From: Eopsaltria australis
Taxonomy: Eukaryota > Chordata > Aves > Passeriformes > Petroicidae
Length of the DNA: 64,000 nucleotides
Assembly (NCBI GenBank): GCA_034509425.1
Contig: JAVTVJ010000376.1
Location: forward strand, 1,048,501 to 1,112,500
Direction: 5' to 3'
The notes under the pieces were generated by a model. The model had not been told where the DNA came from. It was given only the letters and a program-made list of their open reading frames with translations, and made no database searches. The translations under genes were made by a program, and so were the position numbers. Positions 12,201 to 26,600 of the stretch are shown piece by piece (position 1 is the stretch's first letter; every line of letters begins with the position of its first letter).

Positions 12201-15200
12201 GAACTTATCTCCTGGTGAAAAGAGCACTTTAAATTTCAGAAATGGCACCTTTACTGTGAAAATCTCTTAACTTTTCAAACAAACTCCAGGGGGCCTTAAA
12301 CACCAGGTCCGTAAATAAGCGCAGTCCGGGTGCCTGCCCCACTCACAGGCAGCCAAACACTTGAGTCGTTTAAATGTTTTATGTGGAAGTTCACAAAAAC
12401 ACAGAAACCATATTCTAATAGAAGAATTAAGGGGTGCTCCTCCATCCCACTCTGGAAGCAATGTTAATCCATAGCAATAGCACCAGTTTACACTAAATGC
12501 TATTTTATCAGCACTGGCTACACTTGGCAGGTTCTGCATTTTCTGCCATAAAGGAATCCCAAGTTAAACTTCTTTCAGGTGAACAATTTTATTGAATAGT
12601 TCAATTTAAAACAAAACAAAAAAACCTCCATAACCATCAAACACCAGCACCCCCTGCCTTTCCTCCCACAAACCAGGTTTGCGTAACTTCACAGCTGAAT
12701 TGCTGCCAAAACATAAACCAAGTCGATCATGAGGTTTTATAACCAGATACAAACGTGATCAACATCTTAAAAAACGTTGTAACAGTAAAAAGGTAACATA
12801 CCTTCCACCGATTCTTTTGGAAAAGCAGAACTCCTAACAAAAGCTAATATTCAAGGTAGCCTGTGCGCTAGGTTTGAAATTGTTAAGAAAGTACAGTTCA
12901 CAACAAGTCTAAACTTCATTTGCTTAATGACTTGTCTCTACCGAAATAATAGTTTCCATTTATTTTCTTAAGGAAAACACCACAACGCTGCAGACAACAA
13001 TGTGTCAATCTGGCTGCCAGAAGCAGGAAAGGCAGCGGATATAAAATTTTATTATTTCATGCCCCAAGAGCAGCCAGAAGGACTTAATGAAATCACAGCC
13101 AGATTTACAATCTGAAATGGCTATTCAGCAGACAGCTCTGCTTAAGCGGGATGTGCCCCCTGACCCCGGGGCCCTTTGATCCGGGCACAGCAGGTGGGCT
13201 GCCCCCCCAGCCCATCTCCCACCCTTCCGCCCGGGCACCCCGAGCCTCTACAGGTGATTCTCCAGATCCTTATCACAAGCAGCTGTTGCCAACTGAGTGA
13301 CAAACAGCACCCGTGCTGCCCTGCTGCTGTGGCACACCAGAGAAACCTCCCTGCTTCTGGGGAACTCTGCAGGGCTTGGCTTCTGAAAGCTCACCCTCCA
13401 ACATCCCCCCAGAATCCCTGATTAAAACATGGTTCTTATGGATAAAAGACAATTCCATAAGTAATCGGCCATATTTTTAAATGCATTTTTATCAATAGTC
13501 CTGAAATCATGCACAGCCATATTGGGAATATTTGTGAGTGGCTAAACTGCATTTAGGGGTTTAAGACCTGGATTTAAGTTAATCTATAACCCTTCATTAA
13601 AAGCCAATGGAAAAGATGCACTTCCTCAGTTACAGGTAGAAAAAGCATTGATTTACTAAGGATAAATGGGTGGGAAAAGCTAATTACTGCTTCTCACCCC
13701 AGTCAAAAATATAATTAACAATTAACAGCACCAGTGGCAGATGCCAGTGGTCAATGAATTCTCAGGGAGTGTTCTGGGAAGGGGAGCCCCATGGCAGGGT
13801 CAGGGCTGAGCCCAGGCTCACAGAACCCGTGCTCAGGGCTCGTTAGCTCAGACTCAGTACACGCTAATTGGGCTATGGTCACACTGGACCTTGAGCAGGG
13901 CATCCTCACCCCAAACTAGAGCAGGGGAATGTGCCAGAAAGTGCTCCCCAAAGGGGTGGGGGGGTAGGGGGTTCTGAGGGCCCCAGCTCCACTCCACTGG
14001 CTGCACAAGAGACATTATGGACACCAGGTGAGCTCAGCCACCGTGTCCTACCGTGTGTCACACAGCAGGAATTTCACTGAACATTTCTTTCTTCACATGA
14101 ACATTTTTACTGATAGCAGACTGAAGTAAAACAAACATCTCCTCATACAGCTTTTATGATATACACAAGTTTTCTCTTTCCTTAGGAAAAAGGTTAGAAG
14201 AGCATTCTGAAATGCAATGTGCAGTTTCACACACAAACTCATCCTGGATAATCTCACAAGAATTACAGTTCTGAAGTCCCAAAAAAAGTCCTTGAGTAAC
14301 TGGAATATCAATAATAAAGGTAAGAAATGCTTTTCCAATCACTAATTCTAACTCTGAGTGCTGGGTCTGTGCCCCAAACAGAGCAGGAAAGGGTGGATGT
14401 TCTCCTAAGTGAATCCCGGCACGCTGGAGTCGGCTGCCAGAGCTCCACATCTCAGAGCCCAGCACAACCATCCCCAGCAGTCAATCAAAACCACATGTGC
14501 CCGAATTCCAGCAGGGAGCTCCTAGGTCAAGGGCATTCCCCCTCCATCAGCACCATCACACTGATAACCTTCCTGCACAAACAGTTGCAGAAACAATCGT
14601 TTACTCTGACAAATGTAAAAGGCTGCGGCTAAGTTTGACGCAGCTTCCACCACAAAGGGCAGTTTTATGTAATCTGAAGACTAAAACAGCCACAGACAGA
14701 AAATAAGATTGTTCTTTTGATAGAGTTTCATTTTCCTATCCCATTATTTATCACTACTAAGTACTTATCTTTATCTAATATGAATTCAATTAGTTCCGTA
14801 AGCATGTTCCATTACTCATGTGATAGCTCCAGCCTTGCTTATCCAACAGCTTATAAACTTTTAGCCTTCTTTGAAGTCACTTTATGGATTGCTAAATGGA
14901 AATCTTATAAAGAATGACTAACTAGGTGATGATAGAAAAGCTGAAAAATAAGAGCACAAAACACAGCTCTGTATTTTCTACCAAGGTTTTCCCCCATAAA
15001 TCAGTTGGAGCCCTCTGACCTATAACAGGAGATTATCTTATCTCACTGGAGAACATTTCAGTCACAGCAAATTAGATTTAACAGTCAATGGATAGGCTTG
15101 ATATTTTAATCATAAGAAAAATTTGTCATTTTCCATTAAAATAACTGTTCCTTCTACAGAGCCCCTGTGGAACACGGGAAACTGCAAACTAACTTTAAGG

Positions 15201-17834
15201 TACCAACAGTTCAGGAAAGATCTTTGAGCTGTTAGAGGCTGCATGTTGTTTAAAATCACCAACACTTCTGCTTCTTCCAGAGGCCCCATTCCAACGCTGG
15301 GATAGCAAAACCCACAGAAACAAGACTAGAGGTAGAAAATAATTTTTTTCCTCTATCTCAAATCCCTTCTTGCTTTCACACCACAACTTTCCCTGGGCAA
15401 GATGAGGCTGCCACTAAGGCTGGCACAAGGAGGACAAATCCAAGCGTGGGAGCTGCTGGGCAGAGCCTGAGCCCAGACCTGCCTGCAGCACTCCCTGGGC
15501 TCCACCCCAGGGCGAGGATCCACCTGCCTCAGCTGCAGTGCCAGTCTGGGAATGAACCCCTTATCCTGACACTGGAACGTGGGCATTAACACAACACTTG
15601 TAAAGTCCTATTTGATGAAATTTCAGCATTTAGAGAAAAAGGAATACTGAATGATGGCAGTAGTTTGTAGTTGTAACTTATAAAATTATTTTGATATGGG
15701 AAAGATAATATATTTTTAAACATACACAACTGCCAGATCATGAGAAAAAGAGTTGTTATTCTAATAAATAAAACACACAACTTTACATGTGAAGGAAGGG
15801 ACAAATAGAGTGAGCATTCAGCACCACAAACAAGAGGTAACCTAGGAACTGTCCAGCTCATGTGACAAATGTCACCATTCCCTTGCCCAGGGCACAGAAA
15901 TCCTGTAGCACTTGCCACCAGACAGATCCACTGTGGGATTTTATGTTACTTTTCAATGGAAAAAGCAGAGTTAGCTGCAAGATACAGTTCTGTCTGTATG
16001 CAATTTATCCGTAAGAGCAGAGAAAACAGTTTGGTTTATTTATTTAATTTATTTGATAAGGCACTTTGAATAACTGTACTTTGCCAAAGCGTGTCTGTGT
16101 TCCAGAATCTCTGGCTATTCAAAAGCCAGACTGGATTTAGTACTAAACAGATTTTTTCACAAGTTACTAAAATGGATGAAAATTGGCTTCTCCAAGAACA
16201 ACTCCTTTTTTTGAGTTTTTACAGATGGAGTTTGGAAGGCCCACAGAGCCCTGCAGTCTGAAACACGGAGACAAAGGAAGAGGCAATAGATTTATGGAGC
16301 AAGGCAGGAGTGAGACATCACACAAAGCAACTCCAAGGTGTAATTATTAAGATTTTTTTTCTATATCCATTCCCAGGCCAACTGCAGAACTCATTGTGAG
16401 CACAAATATCTGTGAAAGTTGCCAAGTGTGTGTATGGAGATATTCTCCCATCCTCTACCAGCCCTCTTCCATCTTTTACAGATACCACAATAATCACACC
16501 AATGATTGCCTGGGATGGATATGGGCGGAAAGTTTCTTGATCAGTATGAAAAATACATTTCTTCCTAGATATTCCCTCAGTCCTGCCTATGCAGTATCCA
16601 AGGGTGATTATGAGAAGCCCCTTGAACAGAAGCATATGATGAGCAAACAAATGTACGTGTTGACTTTTAAACTACTTGCTTATTCACAAACATATTGTAC
16701 TGCAATTCTTTCCTTGATTTAGCAGTATAAAGGGCATAAAAATCATCTGTACCCAGGATGGTAAGGAAAAGGAAAAAGACATCCTGTACATACAATCTAT
16801 CTTCTCACAAAAAAACTGACTTCTAAAATTACCTCCCATTAATGCTGGAAAAGAGGGGATGTTACACAGCACACACAAACCCACAGGGCATTATTATTAC
16901 ACACATTTGTCCTAGTGAAAGAATATTTATCAATATTTCCAGAAATTACACATTTTTATGGACAATACTGGAACAATTCCTTTACGTGTTTACCCCAGCT
17001 CTGTAAACTGCTCTGTACCCTGAACACAAAGGCTCAGTTTCCAAACATGGGATCTAAACCAGGGACACAGCTCCATTAATGTCCAAGGGCACGTGCAGTC
17101 CCAGCTCTCCCACCCTGCCCCAAGCAGGCAGAGCTCCCTGGGCAGAAATGCCTCTTCCCACCCAGAGCACTCCTTGGGAAGGGGCACAATCAGGAAAGAT
17201 GAGGACTTCAGAGGCACCTAAGTCAGTATCTTTTGTTATCCCCCAGATACTTTTGAGGAAAGTCATCCACTGTTTCACCAGTACTGGCAGCAAAAGCAAA
17301 TGTGCTATTTCCACTTTTAGAGTTTTTTAAAAAAAGTCACATGAATTACTGGGAATTGTTTATAGGAGAAGCTTTCTGTGAGGGCTGGTGCTCTGCCAGC
17401 TTTGTGTTAACATTAACTGCAAGTTCCTTCTTTTCAGATCTTTTGAACATTAAAAAAATTACAATCTGTCTGCAAAAGCCTAAAAGAGAACTGTAACTGT
17501 CAACATTGTGGTTTAATATCGACTGTGCCTTTGTGCCTGAGTCCAAGCAAGGCACTGAAGTGATTAAATGAAGCCCCAGGGTGGGGAGGGGAGCACGCCG
17601 TGAGCTTGTCACCGCCGAGCTGCGAATGGGAAGTCTGCCCAAGGAGCACAGGGGAGCAAATAAGGCTCCTGAAGATTCAACATTCTCATGTGTGCCTCAC
17701 CCAATTCCCCCAGCACTCCCAAATTAACAGATTATTTCATGTTTAAGCATATGAATGAATGTGTAATTGCTTGCAGAACCTGGCTCTAAATCATATCACT
17801 ATATATAGTTTCAGAAGTGGTGAGAGAGACTTAC
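9248..17834 (-). other. DENND1A: DENND1A intron
   Basis: This 8.6-kb intron lies between the exons at 17835-17880 and 9146-9247. It is mostly AT-rich. A stretch at about 13,470-13,770 has the AT-rich, TAATTA-bearing, CpG-poor look of conserved regulatory DNA, but that cannot be judged without alignment. A short G-rich patch lies near 13,960. I saw no recognisable mobile element, RNA gene or extra exon. The open frames here lack introns, conserved motifs and compositional support, and I treat them as chance. Confidence 0.8.
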
Positions 17835-17880
17835 CTCCATCAGACTTAAGTGTATTCCAATGAGGTAGGGCATGGGGGCA
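17835..17880 (-). CDS. DENND1A: DENND1A internal exon: APMPYLIG core (about human residues 240-255)
   Basis: This is a 46-base micro-exon. Its first base completes a split cysteine codon (TG|T) and it then reads APMPYLIGIHLSLME. The segment is one of the most conserved parts of the DENN domain. On the minus strand the acceptor is CCTCTCTGCAG with a good pyrimidine tract, and the donor is an ideal GAG|GTAAGT. It follows 23528-23628 and precedes 9146-9247 without a frame break. Because 46 is not divisible by three, skipping it alone would shift the frame, whereas skipping it together with the previous 101-base exon (147 bases) would not. It is too short to be found as an open frame. Confidence 0.97.
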
Positions 17881-20800
17881 CTGCAGAGAGGAAAAGAAAC
17901 ACGGCTTTACATCCTCAGAACAGGGAATAGCACACTTGACTTATAAAATTAGCTCCAGGAAAACACCACGATACTGGATTAGATTTTGCTTAAAAATAAT
18001 AGATACATATACATACAAACAAATCACATGTGAACAAAGTGTTATTCCATATTTGAAAGACTTTTTTACTATGCAATAGCCTCCCACTCCTATAAGACTT
18101 CACTTTTTCTTGACATCACAATTTCTAAGTGACTAAGTTTAGGCAGATACCTAAGGACAGCTATTAAACACATCCCTAACACTGGGGTCTTTTGTTAGAA
18201 AACCAAACAAAATGTGCTCTTGCAATTTTAAAAACATACCCAGACTTTTCCAAAAGTATTCTTTCAAAAACTGGACCCTGTTGCAGTGTCAAGTGGTTAA
18301 TTCAATGTATATGTATCACCCAGTACTACAAGTTTTGAATTCTTTGAATGAGACATTATTTTTAAGTAATTTACTTTTAAGTATAAATCTTGACATGTTT
18401 TCATTTGTAAAAGAAAACATAAAAAAATACTTTTGAAGATCCTGATAAACTCCAGAGTTCCTGGGACATCTGCTGATACCAAAATTCCCCTCAGGACACA
18501 AACACCCCAGAGGCTCTTAGGCCAGGCTTTAGCCTCAGACACAGGTGTGACACCTCTGTGAGCCCACAGAAAGGCAGTGTTTAAGGGGGGACTGATGTTC
18601 TCCACGTCCCTTCCCTGATGTGAGCAAGGCGCGGGAAGGAGCCGCTCCCAGCAGAGCCCCAACGGGAGCTGCCTCTCATGCAGGGTTTGCAGCGCTGAGC
18701 TCCCGCAGCCTCCCCCTCGCAATCAGGGCCGGCAGCAGAGCCATCAGCGAGGCTGCCAGAGCTGCTAATTGCAAATATGGCACATCCTGCCTGCGAAACG
18801 CAGCGCACACAGACAGACACAACTTCTAAAATAGAGCCTCAGCTCGCTTTGGATACAGAAGCTCAAAGAGCTCATTTTCAATTTCAGATGAAAAAACGAG
18901 AGAAATGTCACTGTACTGCCTTGGATTAAAATATCTCCCATATTGCTGCTCTAAGCTGGTGCCTACTGCTCAGTAAGAGCAGTACAGTGCTGAAAAAGCT
19001 CCTGAGACACCAGGCCAGCAAAAATCCCTGCTTCTCCTTTTCTTGAGAAATACCTTTAAAAATATATTTACTGATAAGCATATTAATATTTATGTTATTT
19101 ATTAATACACCCCCTCAAATTGCCAGTCTGTAGGATGCTCTACCGAGGCAGAAACAGCCCCTGCAGTAGACATTCCATGTGAAACCATGTTTTTCTCCTT
19201 TTTGAAGACATTAAACACATACAACTTCCAAACCCCTTCCCGTTCATGGGCAGAACACTCCAGTGCCTTGTCCCACATCACTGCAATGAGTGCACCCCCA
19301 CAGCCCCTTGGGACAGAGCCCAGAGGGGCTGCTACAGCACAGAATTATCCTGAATCTTCTGCTTCCTGGGAATCCCACAGGTGGCAACTGCAACACCCAC
19401 CCAAGTCCCTGGGCAGAAGGTCTGCCTGCTCCCCAGGACACTGGCCCGTGATACCCGAGTGCTGCTCAGCTGAGCACTGCTTTGTCATGGACACGTCTGG
19501 TTTGTGACAAACGCCATCTCCTCACTTCCTGTGGCCACAGCCCAGGAGCAAGAGAACAGCCAGGAATTTTATACTGAGAGAATGAATCCCTGTTTTGGCT
19601 CTGGCTGCACAGCGGTCCCTGAGCTGGGCTGAGCTGCCCCGGCCCCTCCAGTGCCACTGCCACCAATGTGGTTCCAATTAAGGACTTCCAGCAGCCACAG
19701 CTTCAATCCCCACCATACAGAGTCAGAACCTTGGCAGGAAGTCTTAAGCCTGCAAATGTCTCATCTAGTGCAACCTCGGTTAATGTAATGAAAGGAAGCA
19801 GGAAGAGTGCAGTATTCCTGAAAACCAGCCATTTATTAACATCTCCAAACGTAGGAAGAAAAGTTATGGTGTAAGATACATAGACCAGCTTTGGATGCAA
19901 AGACTCATCTTTTCAGTTTTGGAGTGACAAACATTACGTGCAATGGCAGTACAGCACATAAAACAATTACAGGGACTGCATAAATAACCTCAATAAAACG
20001 CAATTCTGGTAAAGAGCATAAATATTTCCAATAAAATCTACCAGAGAGATTCTATTCCTCCATCATCACTCATCAATATGACTGAATAGGAAACACACCT
20101 AGAAGTAAATGCCGAAAGTTCACGTCAGGCTTCATAAATTGCTTTTATCACCGTTTCTCTTGACCATGAGTTAATCATAGGCCATTATTTAAGTAGACCT
20201 TTAGCATCCTGTGCAGGGGATTGTGGTGTGTCCCCCCTTCTCCACCCAGGGCACACTGAACCAGTCCTTCCTCACTGCAATTCAGGTCCTGAGATGTGGA
20301 ACACTCCAGCAGTTTTTAATATTTTATCAGGGTAGATTTGTACTTGCAAGACTTCCAAGTGAAGTTCAGCAGACACATCCCTTGTATAAAGGGCAGAAAC
20401 ACTCGGCACAACCTTTAATCCCTCTGGGAACCCTGGCAGATTAAAGAGTGCCCTTCAGAGCAGGCCTTCCCCACTGCTTGACACTTCATCAGTCCTGGGG
20501 CTTCTTACAGCCACAACTACTAATTACTCAAAGTTGTTTGCTGGCAGCCAATAGCCATTAAGTGCAAAATTAAGAAGTATCAGTTTCTACCACATGTATT
20601 TACTGCTCAAACAAAGTGCCTGCATGAGCCTTTTGGAACAAAGAGAGGGGTCATTACTCCTCTTGTGCTATGCTGGCTCCCAATGCAATCAGCCTTATTT
20701 ATAATCAAATGAGTTATATAGGTAAATATCAAATCATTAAAGTAGCAATGCATAAGCATGAATATGGATTTTGGGGACATAATGGCTATATATTGCCCAT

Positions 20801-23527
20801 TTATTACAGTTGCATTTTTACAATTTCTTTAATTCGTTTCCTTAGGCAAACTAGAGACCTCTTAATTATGCTCCCAAGAGGTGGGCAACTACTAATTGGA
20901 AGGGAAGCAGGTGAAATAGAGGGACATTTCTTCTTAAGTGAAAAAAGCCCAGTCTTAAAAAATACTGCAATTCACCAGGAAAGCAATGTAAAAGCCTAAG
21001 GATCTCCAAAAGGCTCCTATTTACAGCTACACAGGGATTTCACCATTTTGCTTCATTGTTCCAGGAAAATGGATGAGAGCACATTTACCACATTCATGTC
21101 TTGCTCTACAAACATTGACTTAAGGGGTGGCTCTCTCCTACCACTGGTACTTCCCTCTCCAGGGCAGTTTCCGGATTTCTCTTCAGATTCCTCATTGAAA
21201 TGCAACAGAATTCCACCCGAAATTTATTGGGATAATTGATGCAAATTAGAAACTTGACTGCATAAATTGGAACAATGCGGAGAACACACAGCTCTGACAC
21301 CAGGAAAGCAGCTACCAGGGGCTTTAGTGAGTGCCCAGGTGTGCCAGGCTCAATGGCAATGCCCACTGAGAGCTCCCCGGGCAGGGATCTTTGTTTCCCA
21401 GCAGCAGGAGGACTCCAGCTCCGCCTCCACCTACTCGAGGAGCACATTGACTATATGCAGATTCAGAAAATAGGAGAAAGGGAGTTAAAAAAACTCCTGG
21501 AGAAAGGGCAAACTGCCCCAACAGAAGCGTTTGTTAGCAGCTGTGCCAGGGTGCTCTCAGAATTTATTCATGTTGGCTGCTAAGCTCTCTGTCTGATAGA
21601 AAAGACTGTTTTAATCACCCTACAAAATGTACTGTTGCTTCTGGGGCTCAGCACACACTCAGCTGTGTCTCAGCTCAGCAAAGCCAGGCTTTTCTAAGGG
21701 CTCCTTTTAAAGGCAGATACTGAGAGCAAGAAGGAAGCAAACAGACACAGTGGGAGTGGTTTTATGGCACACAGGAAACAAAGTGGGAAAAGTAGTGAGG
21801 AAAATTGATACACTGCTTCCTTCACATCACCAAATGTTTAAATTCCCAGTAAAATAGATGGACAAGATCTCGCCAAATTCAAGTAAAGTGCTTGGTGGCA
21901 GCACCTCACCAACCAGCCACCAGCAGTGCAGCTGAGCTTCTGGACTCTGTATTCAAAGAACAAGCAATTGTGCATTAAGGTGTGAAATCTAACAACAGTA
22001 TTTCAGTATCCTCCACCAAAAATGTTTCCCTGGGCTGAAAATACATTAAAGAGCAGTGCCTAATTAAAAAATAAAAATAAAGGACAGCACTCTTCCCCTT
22101 GCTTCCCCTCCTGTCCCTTGTCCTCAGTGAATCTACATGACAGGGATGATCCATGGAGGATCCACTGGCAGCACTGACTCAGCATTGAGAACAAACATTT
22201 GGCAGACACAACCTTTTGGCATTTTCAGTTCTGAGGGAAGGTACGTCAGTGAGGAACGCAGGGAAACAGAAATTTTAAGTTTAAGAAAATCCTTTCAAGA
22301 GGGAAATGGGAAGCAAAAGGCAAATAATCACAGGTGGAATATACTTTTTTCAAAAACTTTCAAAGATCTCGAGTGACACAGTCTATCCATCCTTCTGTGA
22401 GTTTCAAAAGAACAGGAGAAGATTCAAAACATCACAGCACAGTCAGTAAATGAGCACAGCCAACTGAATATTCTGTATTCATAAGAACTGAAGAATTCTC
22501 ATTGCTTTAAGTTTTATTACCATTTCAGCTCTCTAAGATTCCTATGTCATATTTGCAAAAGAAATAACCAGGCAATAATTAAACTTAAATGAAACTCTTC
22601 TATTTTAAATTATCTCAGGTCATTTCCCTTAAGAGGCAGACACCAGGAAGCAGAAATACTGCCTTAAAGCAGGGAGCTGGTTGCTCAGTCCTCCCAGGCA
22701 AAAATGACATCTCCAAGTTCACACAGTTATAAAATAGATGGTGGACTATATTTTGGGAAATGTATTTATGGCACCTAAATTGTAGCTAAACTGACTTACT
22801 CAAACAATGACAGAGTGTGTAGCTACCTCTCCAATTAAAGTTCCTGGCTGGGTAAGGAAATCAGTTGTTGCATTTGTGAGATGCCTAACAGTTGTACATT
22901 TTGAAATCATTCTTTGCATACAGCCTGACTCCCTCCTGCCATGGCCGGGTGTTGGCCATGAAAGAATCCCCTCAAGTGATGCTCAGGGACTTGTGGCTTT
23001 CTCTCCTGCCCTGGGGTTTGCTTTTTGCACCCTCTGGGCAGGCCCCTTTCCCTGCCTTTGTCAGGAAGTCCATGAATAACTGATCTCCAAAGGCAAAGCC
23101 TGTGCTGAGCCCTGGAGCAGCAGGTACCTGAGGGGAGCTGGGGCAGTCTCTCCAAGTGTTAATTACACGTGAGAAGCCCATTATCCAGGGAAAGGCACCT
23201 GCTGGCACTGCAAATGACTGGGACCTGCTCTTCCTGTGCAGGGAGTCAGGGAAGGCTCATTTCCACAGGACACTACTCCTTAGATTCTGCTCCCTGTACC
23301 CAACACAGGCACACACAACATTTAAATCAGCTGCACAGGAGCAAAGTTCCTTTAAAGCTGCACAATTCGGTTTCCAGGCCTTCACTCACTGCTGGTTATG
23401 CAGCTGGACCCCCAGGAACAGCTGCACCAGGAGAGGGCTTCAGACTCACTCTAGGACACGTGCACAGTGCTGTGGGTCTGAGGGACAGACACACATCCCC
23501 AGAACACACACACAAACATGGCCTTAC
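17881..23527 (-). other. DENND1A: DENND1A intron
   Basis: This 5.6-kb intron lies between the exons at 23528-23628 and 17835-17880. A moderately GC-rich, CpG-bearing patch at about 18,600-18,810 ends in an AT-rich homeobox/octamer-like string (GCTAATTGCAAAT). A stretch at 20,690-20,860 has the texture of a conserved non-coding element. No mobile element, RNA gene or additional exon could be supported. Confidence 0.8.
20690..20860. promoter_or_regulatory. Candidate conserved non-coding element
   Basis: This AT-rich, CpG-poor, non-repetitive stretch is dense in homeodomain and POU-like cores, including ATCATTAAAG, ATGCATAAGCATG and TTTAATTCG. A 109-residue + strand open frame spans it, but its translation resembles no protein I know and AT-rich conserved elements often leave frames open. 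Enhancer status is inference from texture only. Confidence 0.25.
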
Positions 23528-23628
23528 CAGCAGTAGTCCAGGAGATGTGGGGGCAGGACAGGAATGTAAACGTGCTGCCAGAACATCGGGTAGAGCATGG
23601 CTGCAGACCCATGGATGCAGGCAGTTAA
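23528..23628 (-). CDS. DENND1A: DENND1A internal exon: central DENN domain (about human residues 207-240)
   Basis: This 101-base exon enters in phase 0 and leaves two bases into a cysteine codon. It reads [14 protein letters not shown], then [19 protein letters not shown]. This is the hallmark centre of the DENN domain, and the [11 protein letters not shown] motif is shared by connecdenn proteins. On the minus strand the acceptor is GTGTTTTCCAG and the donor is TG|GTAAGG. It is preceded by 27435-27545 and followed by the micro-exon at 17835-17880. The residue F in PMFWQH is Y in the human copy I remember, a conservative change. The longer + strand frames overlapping this exon are antisense shadows. 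Confidence 0.97.
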
Positions 23629-26600
23629 CTGGAAAACACACAGAGAAGAAACCACAGCATCAGTGAGACAAACCCTAAGCTTCAAATGGTAAACTTGGAG
23701 GCAATAAAGTAAAGAATCAATCCTGCTCTCCTATCAATGCTGTGTTAGAAAATACACAGCACTGCTGGCAAAAACAAGGGTCTCAGGGGGAGCAGGAGTG
23801 GCTGTCGTCTGCCTGACTTTGTGAACAGCTGAGAACGTGATGCACTCAACAAACCCAACCTGCAAAGAACACCCAGCATTTCATAAAGCAACAGAAACAT
23901 GGAAATGAAAACACAAAGGGAACTAAGAAACAGTAATGGCAAATCTCCCAAACCTGGAAATTATCATCCATTAAATATCATAAAACTGCTCTGAAATTAT
24001 AACACAAACTGAAAAAAATGTGGCACACATTTCTTAAAAACACAGTACACTAAACTCAGTGATTAAATCTTGATGATTTAAAAGGGAATTTTATCCAATT
24101 GCCCTTCACCTAATCATCTGATCCATTGAATTTCTCAGTTATATTGTTAAACACTCATGCAGAATAGTTTTGATGTGGCAGGTACTGAAATAGCAAAGGG
24201 AAGTGCCAGTGAAGCCATGGGGAGAATCCTCACAGAGGAAATTACTGCTCTCAATCCTATTTCAAACAATAATTATTAATTTGGAGAAGAAGATAAGCAG
24301 GATATTTGTCACATTCACTAAGGATATTAATATGGAGCAGGTGGTAATGCTCAATAAGCCAATCTTAGCAAAAGCTATAGGCAAAATACTGTAAGAAGAG
24401 GATATGAGCACACACACTTGGGGAAACAAAACAACGAAATAAATCCGAGCATTCACACACAGACGCGTCCAAGGCAGACTCGGAGGTGACAGGGAACAGT
24501 CACACCCACCCTGCCCGTGCTCCCAGTTCAGAGTGCCTTTAATCTCCAGGGACACCCAGCACAAGCACTACACTGAGCTTTGCTTGTGAGAGGTGTTTTG
24601 AACACAACTCTCAACAAATCCTCCCAGTTCTCAGAAGGCAGGAGGAAATGGTGCATTTAGTGCCTTCTGGGCAGGGGGAAGGAGGGAGAGCACTGTTTCC
24701 AAGTCCTGAGGAGACAAACTCTAAGGGACTGAGGTCCCTGTGTGGCCTGAAGGTGTCCGAGATCAAACTCAGCAAAGACAAATCATGACATTAATTCTAG
24801 CACAGGTGTGGTATCAAACTGATCATATGTTGTTCTGATTCCTCAGAACCCTGAGGCCCAGCCAGGGAATAAGAGGTTGTGTCAGAGCTCCTGGTGCCCT
24901 GGCAGGAGTGGCACGGGAAGCTCTGCTCCAGGAGCAAAGCAGCATCCGTGTCACAATGGGATTCTTTGCTTTGTGCCAAAACCCCAAAAATCAGAGAAAA
25001 AACAGGCAAAGAAACCCAGCTCAGTATGATGGAGCCAGACAGAAACAATGCTGAAATCCCCAAGTTTAAGTCATTTCAGAGTTTCATGTAAGACTGCTCA
25101 TAGTGAGAGCCAGCGCGCTGCTGCCCCCGCTCCCAGCCGGGAAACACCTTGGGGTGGCCGGGCTGCAAGCTCTGAGAAGAGAATTCTGGATGCAAGGGAG
25201 AGCTCCAGTTTCATTTCTGCAGCAGCATGCTCCCACCAGCAGGTGAGCCTCTGCCAAGCACAGGGGGTTTATAATTTTGGTTCATACCAAAATTGAGGAG
25301 TTAGATCACAGAATATGTAACAAAATTTAACAGGAATAACTGTTCTAACATTTTGAGAAATCTGCATTTCTGTTTGTAGAGAAAAAGAACAAAACCCAAG
25401 CAAACAGCTATAATTTTTCCACAGGTTCAGTACACAGGGTTTCAAAAATAGCTAACAAACACAGCTTTGTTCAGTTACCTCTAAATCTTATTCAACTTAA
25501 GGATATAAGGATATTTGAAATTAAAATCTGAAGTTGAAATCATGTACTGCAGCACAGAATTCATTCCACCATAGAAGACTTTCTACCCAGGATGTTTTCG
25601 TTTCCTCTCTCTTGCCTGGTGTTAAATTCAAGCCCTAAGTCTGAAGTGTGTCTCCCAAAGCTAACAGAAATGAACTGCAAACAGGTCCCTTCCACTTTTG
25701 TGTTAAAAAGCTAAAAGCTACAAACAAAGGCAGCAGCCCCTGAGCAGCCCCCCAGGCTGGTTGCTGGGGAAGGGGGGTTTGGTTCTTTTCCAGTGACAAG
25801 GTCTTGGCTCCTGCTGAGCACAGGCTGAGAGCAGAGAATGTTCTGGGCTGGAACGGCGAGCGGCAACCGCTGGCTCCGGCCCAGCTCCTCAAACCTGCCT
25901 CACACTGTCACTCCAATCTGCCAGCAGTTTAGAGAGAAACTTGTAAGCTAAGAACACACAGTATGAATACCCCTCCCTCCCAAGAACCAGACGTGCTTTT
26001 ATCTTGGACAGAGGCAAAAGGAAGAGAAATAGCAGAAAGAGAGGAAAAAAACCCAGCCCCAGTTGTGAACTGGCTCATTAAGGAAGGCACAGTGACAGGT
26101 AAGTAATTCCTCTTCCCAGGCTCTGTCACAAAGGGAGAGATTAAACCAACCAACCACACAACCTCTGAAATGCTTTGGGCAGCCCTTCTCTTCTTCCCTC
26201 CTCTCTGATCATTTACTGTTCTTTTCATTCCATAGGTTGCTGAAATAAACACCTCTCCTTCATTTTCTTCCATTATCAGGCCTGGATGGAATTTTCCTTA
26301 TTTTAGTAGTGAGGACATAGAACACGTGGCAGATAGAGAAGTTAAGGTTTTACAAGTTTTCTATGGTATTAAACTTTACAATAGGTTAAATGCTTTCAGT
26401 TAAATGTGGGATTGATTGTAAATATTATTAATAATTGTTATTAGGTGCCAGAGGCTATTATAATTCTCCTTTCGCTTACTTTTCAAAATGATATTGTAGT
26501 AGTTATTCTGGGATGAAGTCTGAGGTTTTACTCCTCTCATTTCTCTGCCCTGTGCTGACAGACCATCCTTATGACAGTTTGTGGACATCATTCCAGCCTG

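Noticed and set aside
23169..23666. 165-codon + strand frame
   Set aside because: It runs antisense through the DENND1A exon at 23528-23628 and has no recognisable protein features; it is a shadow frame.
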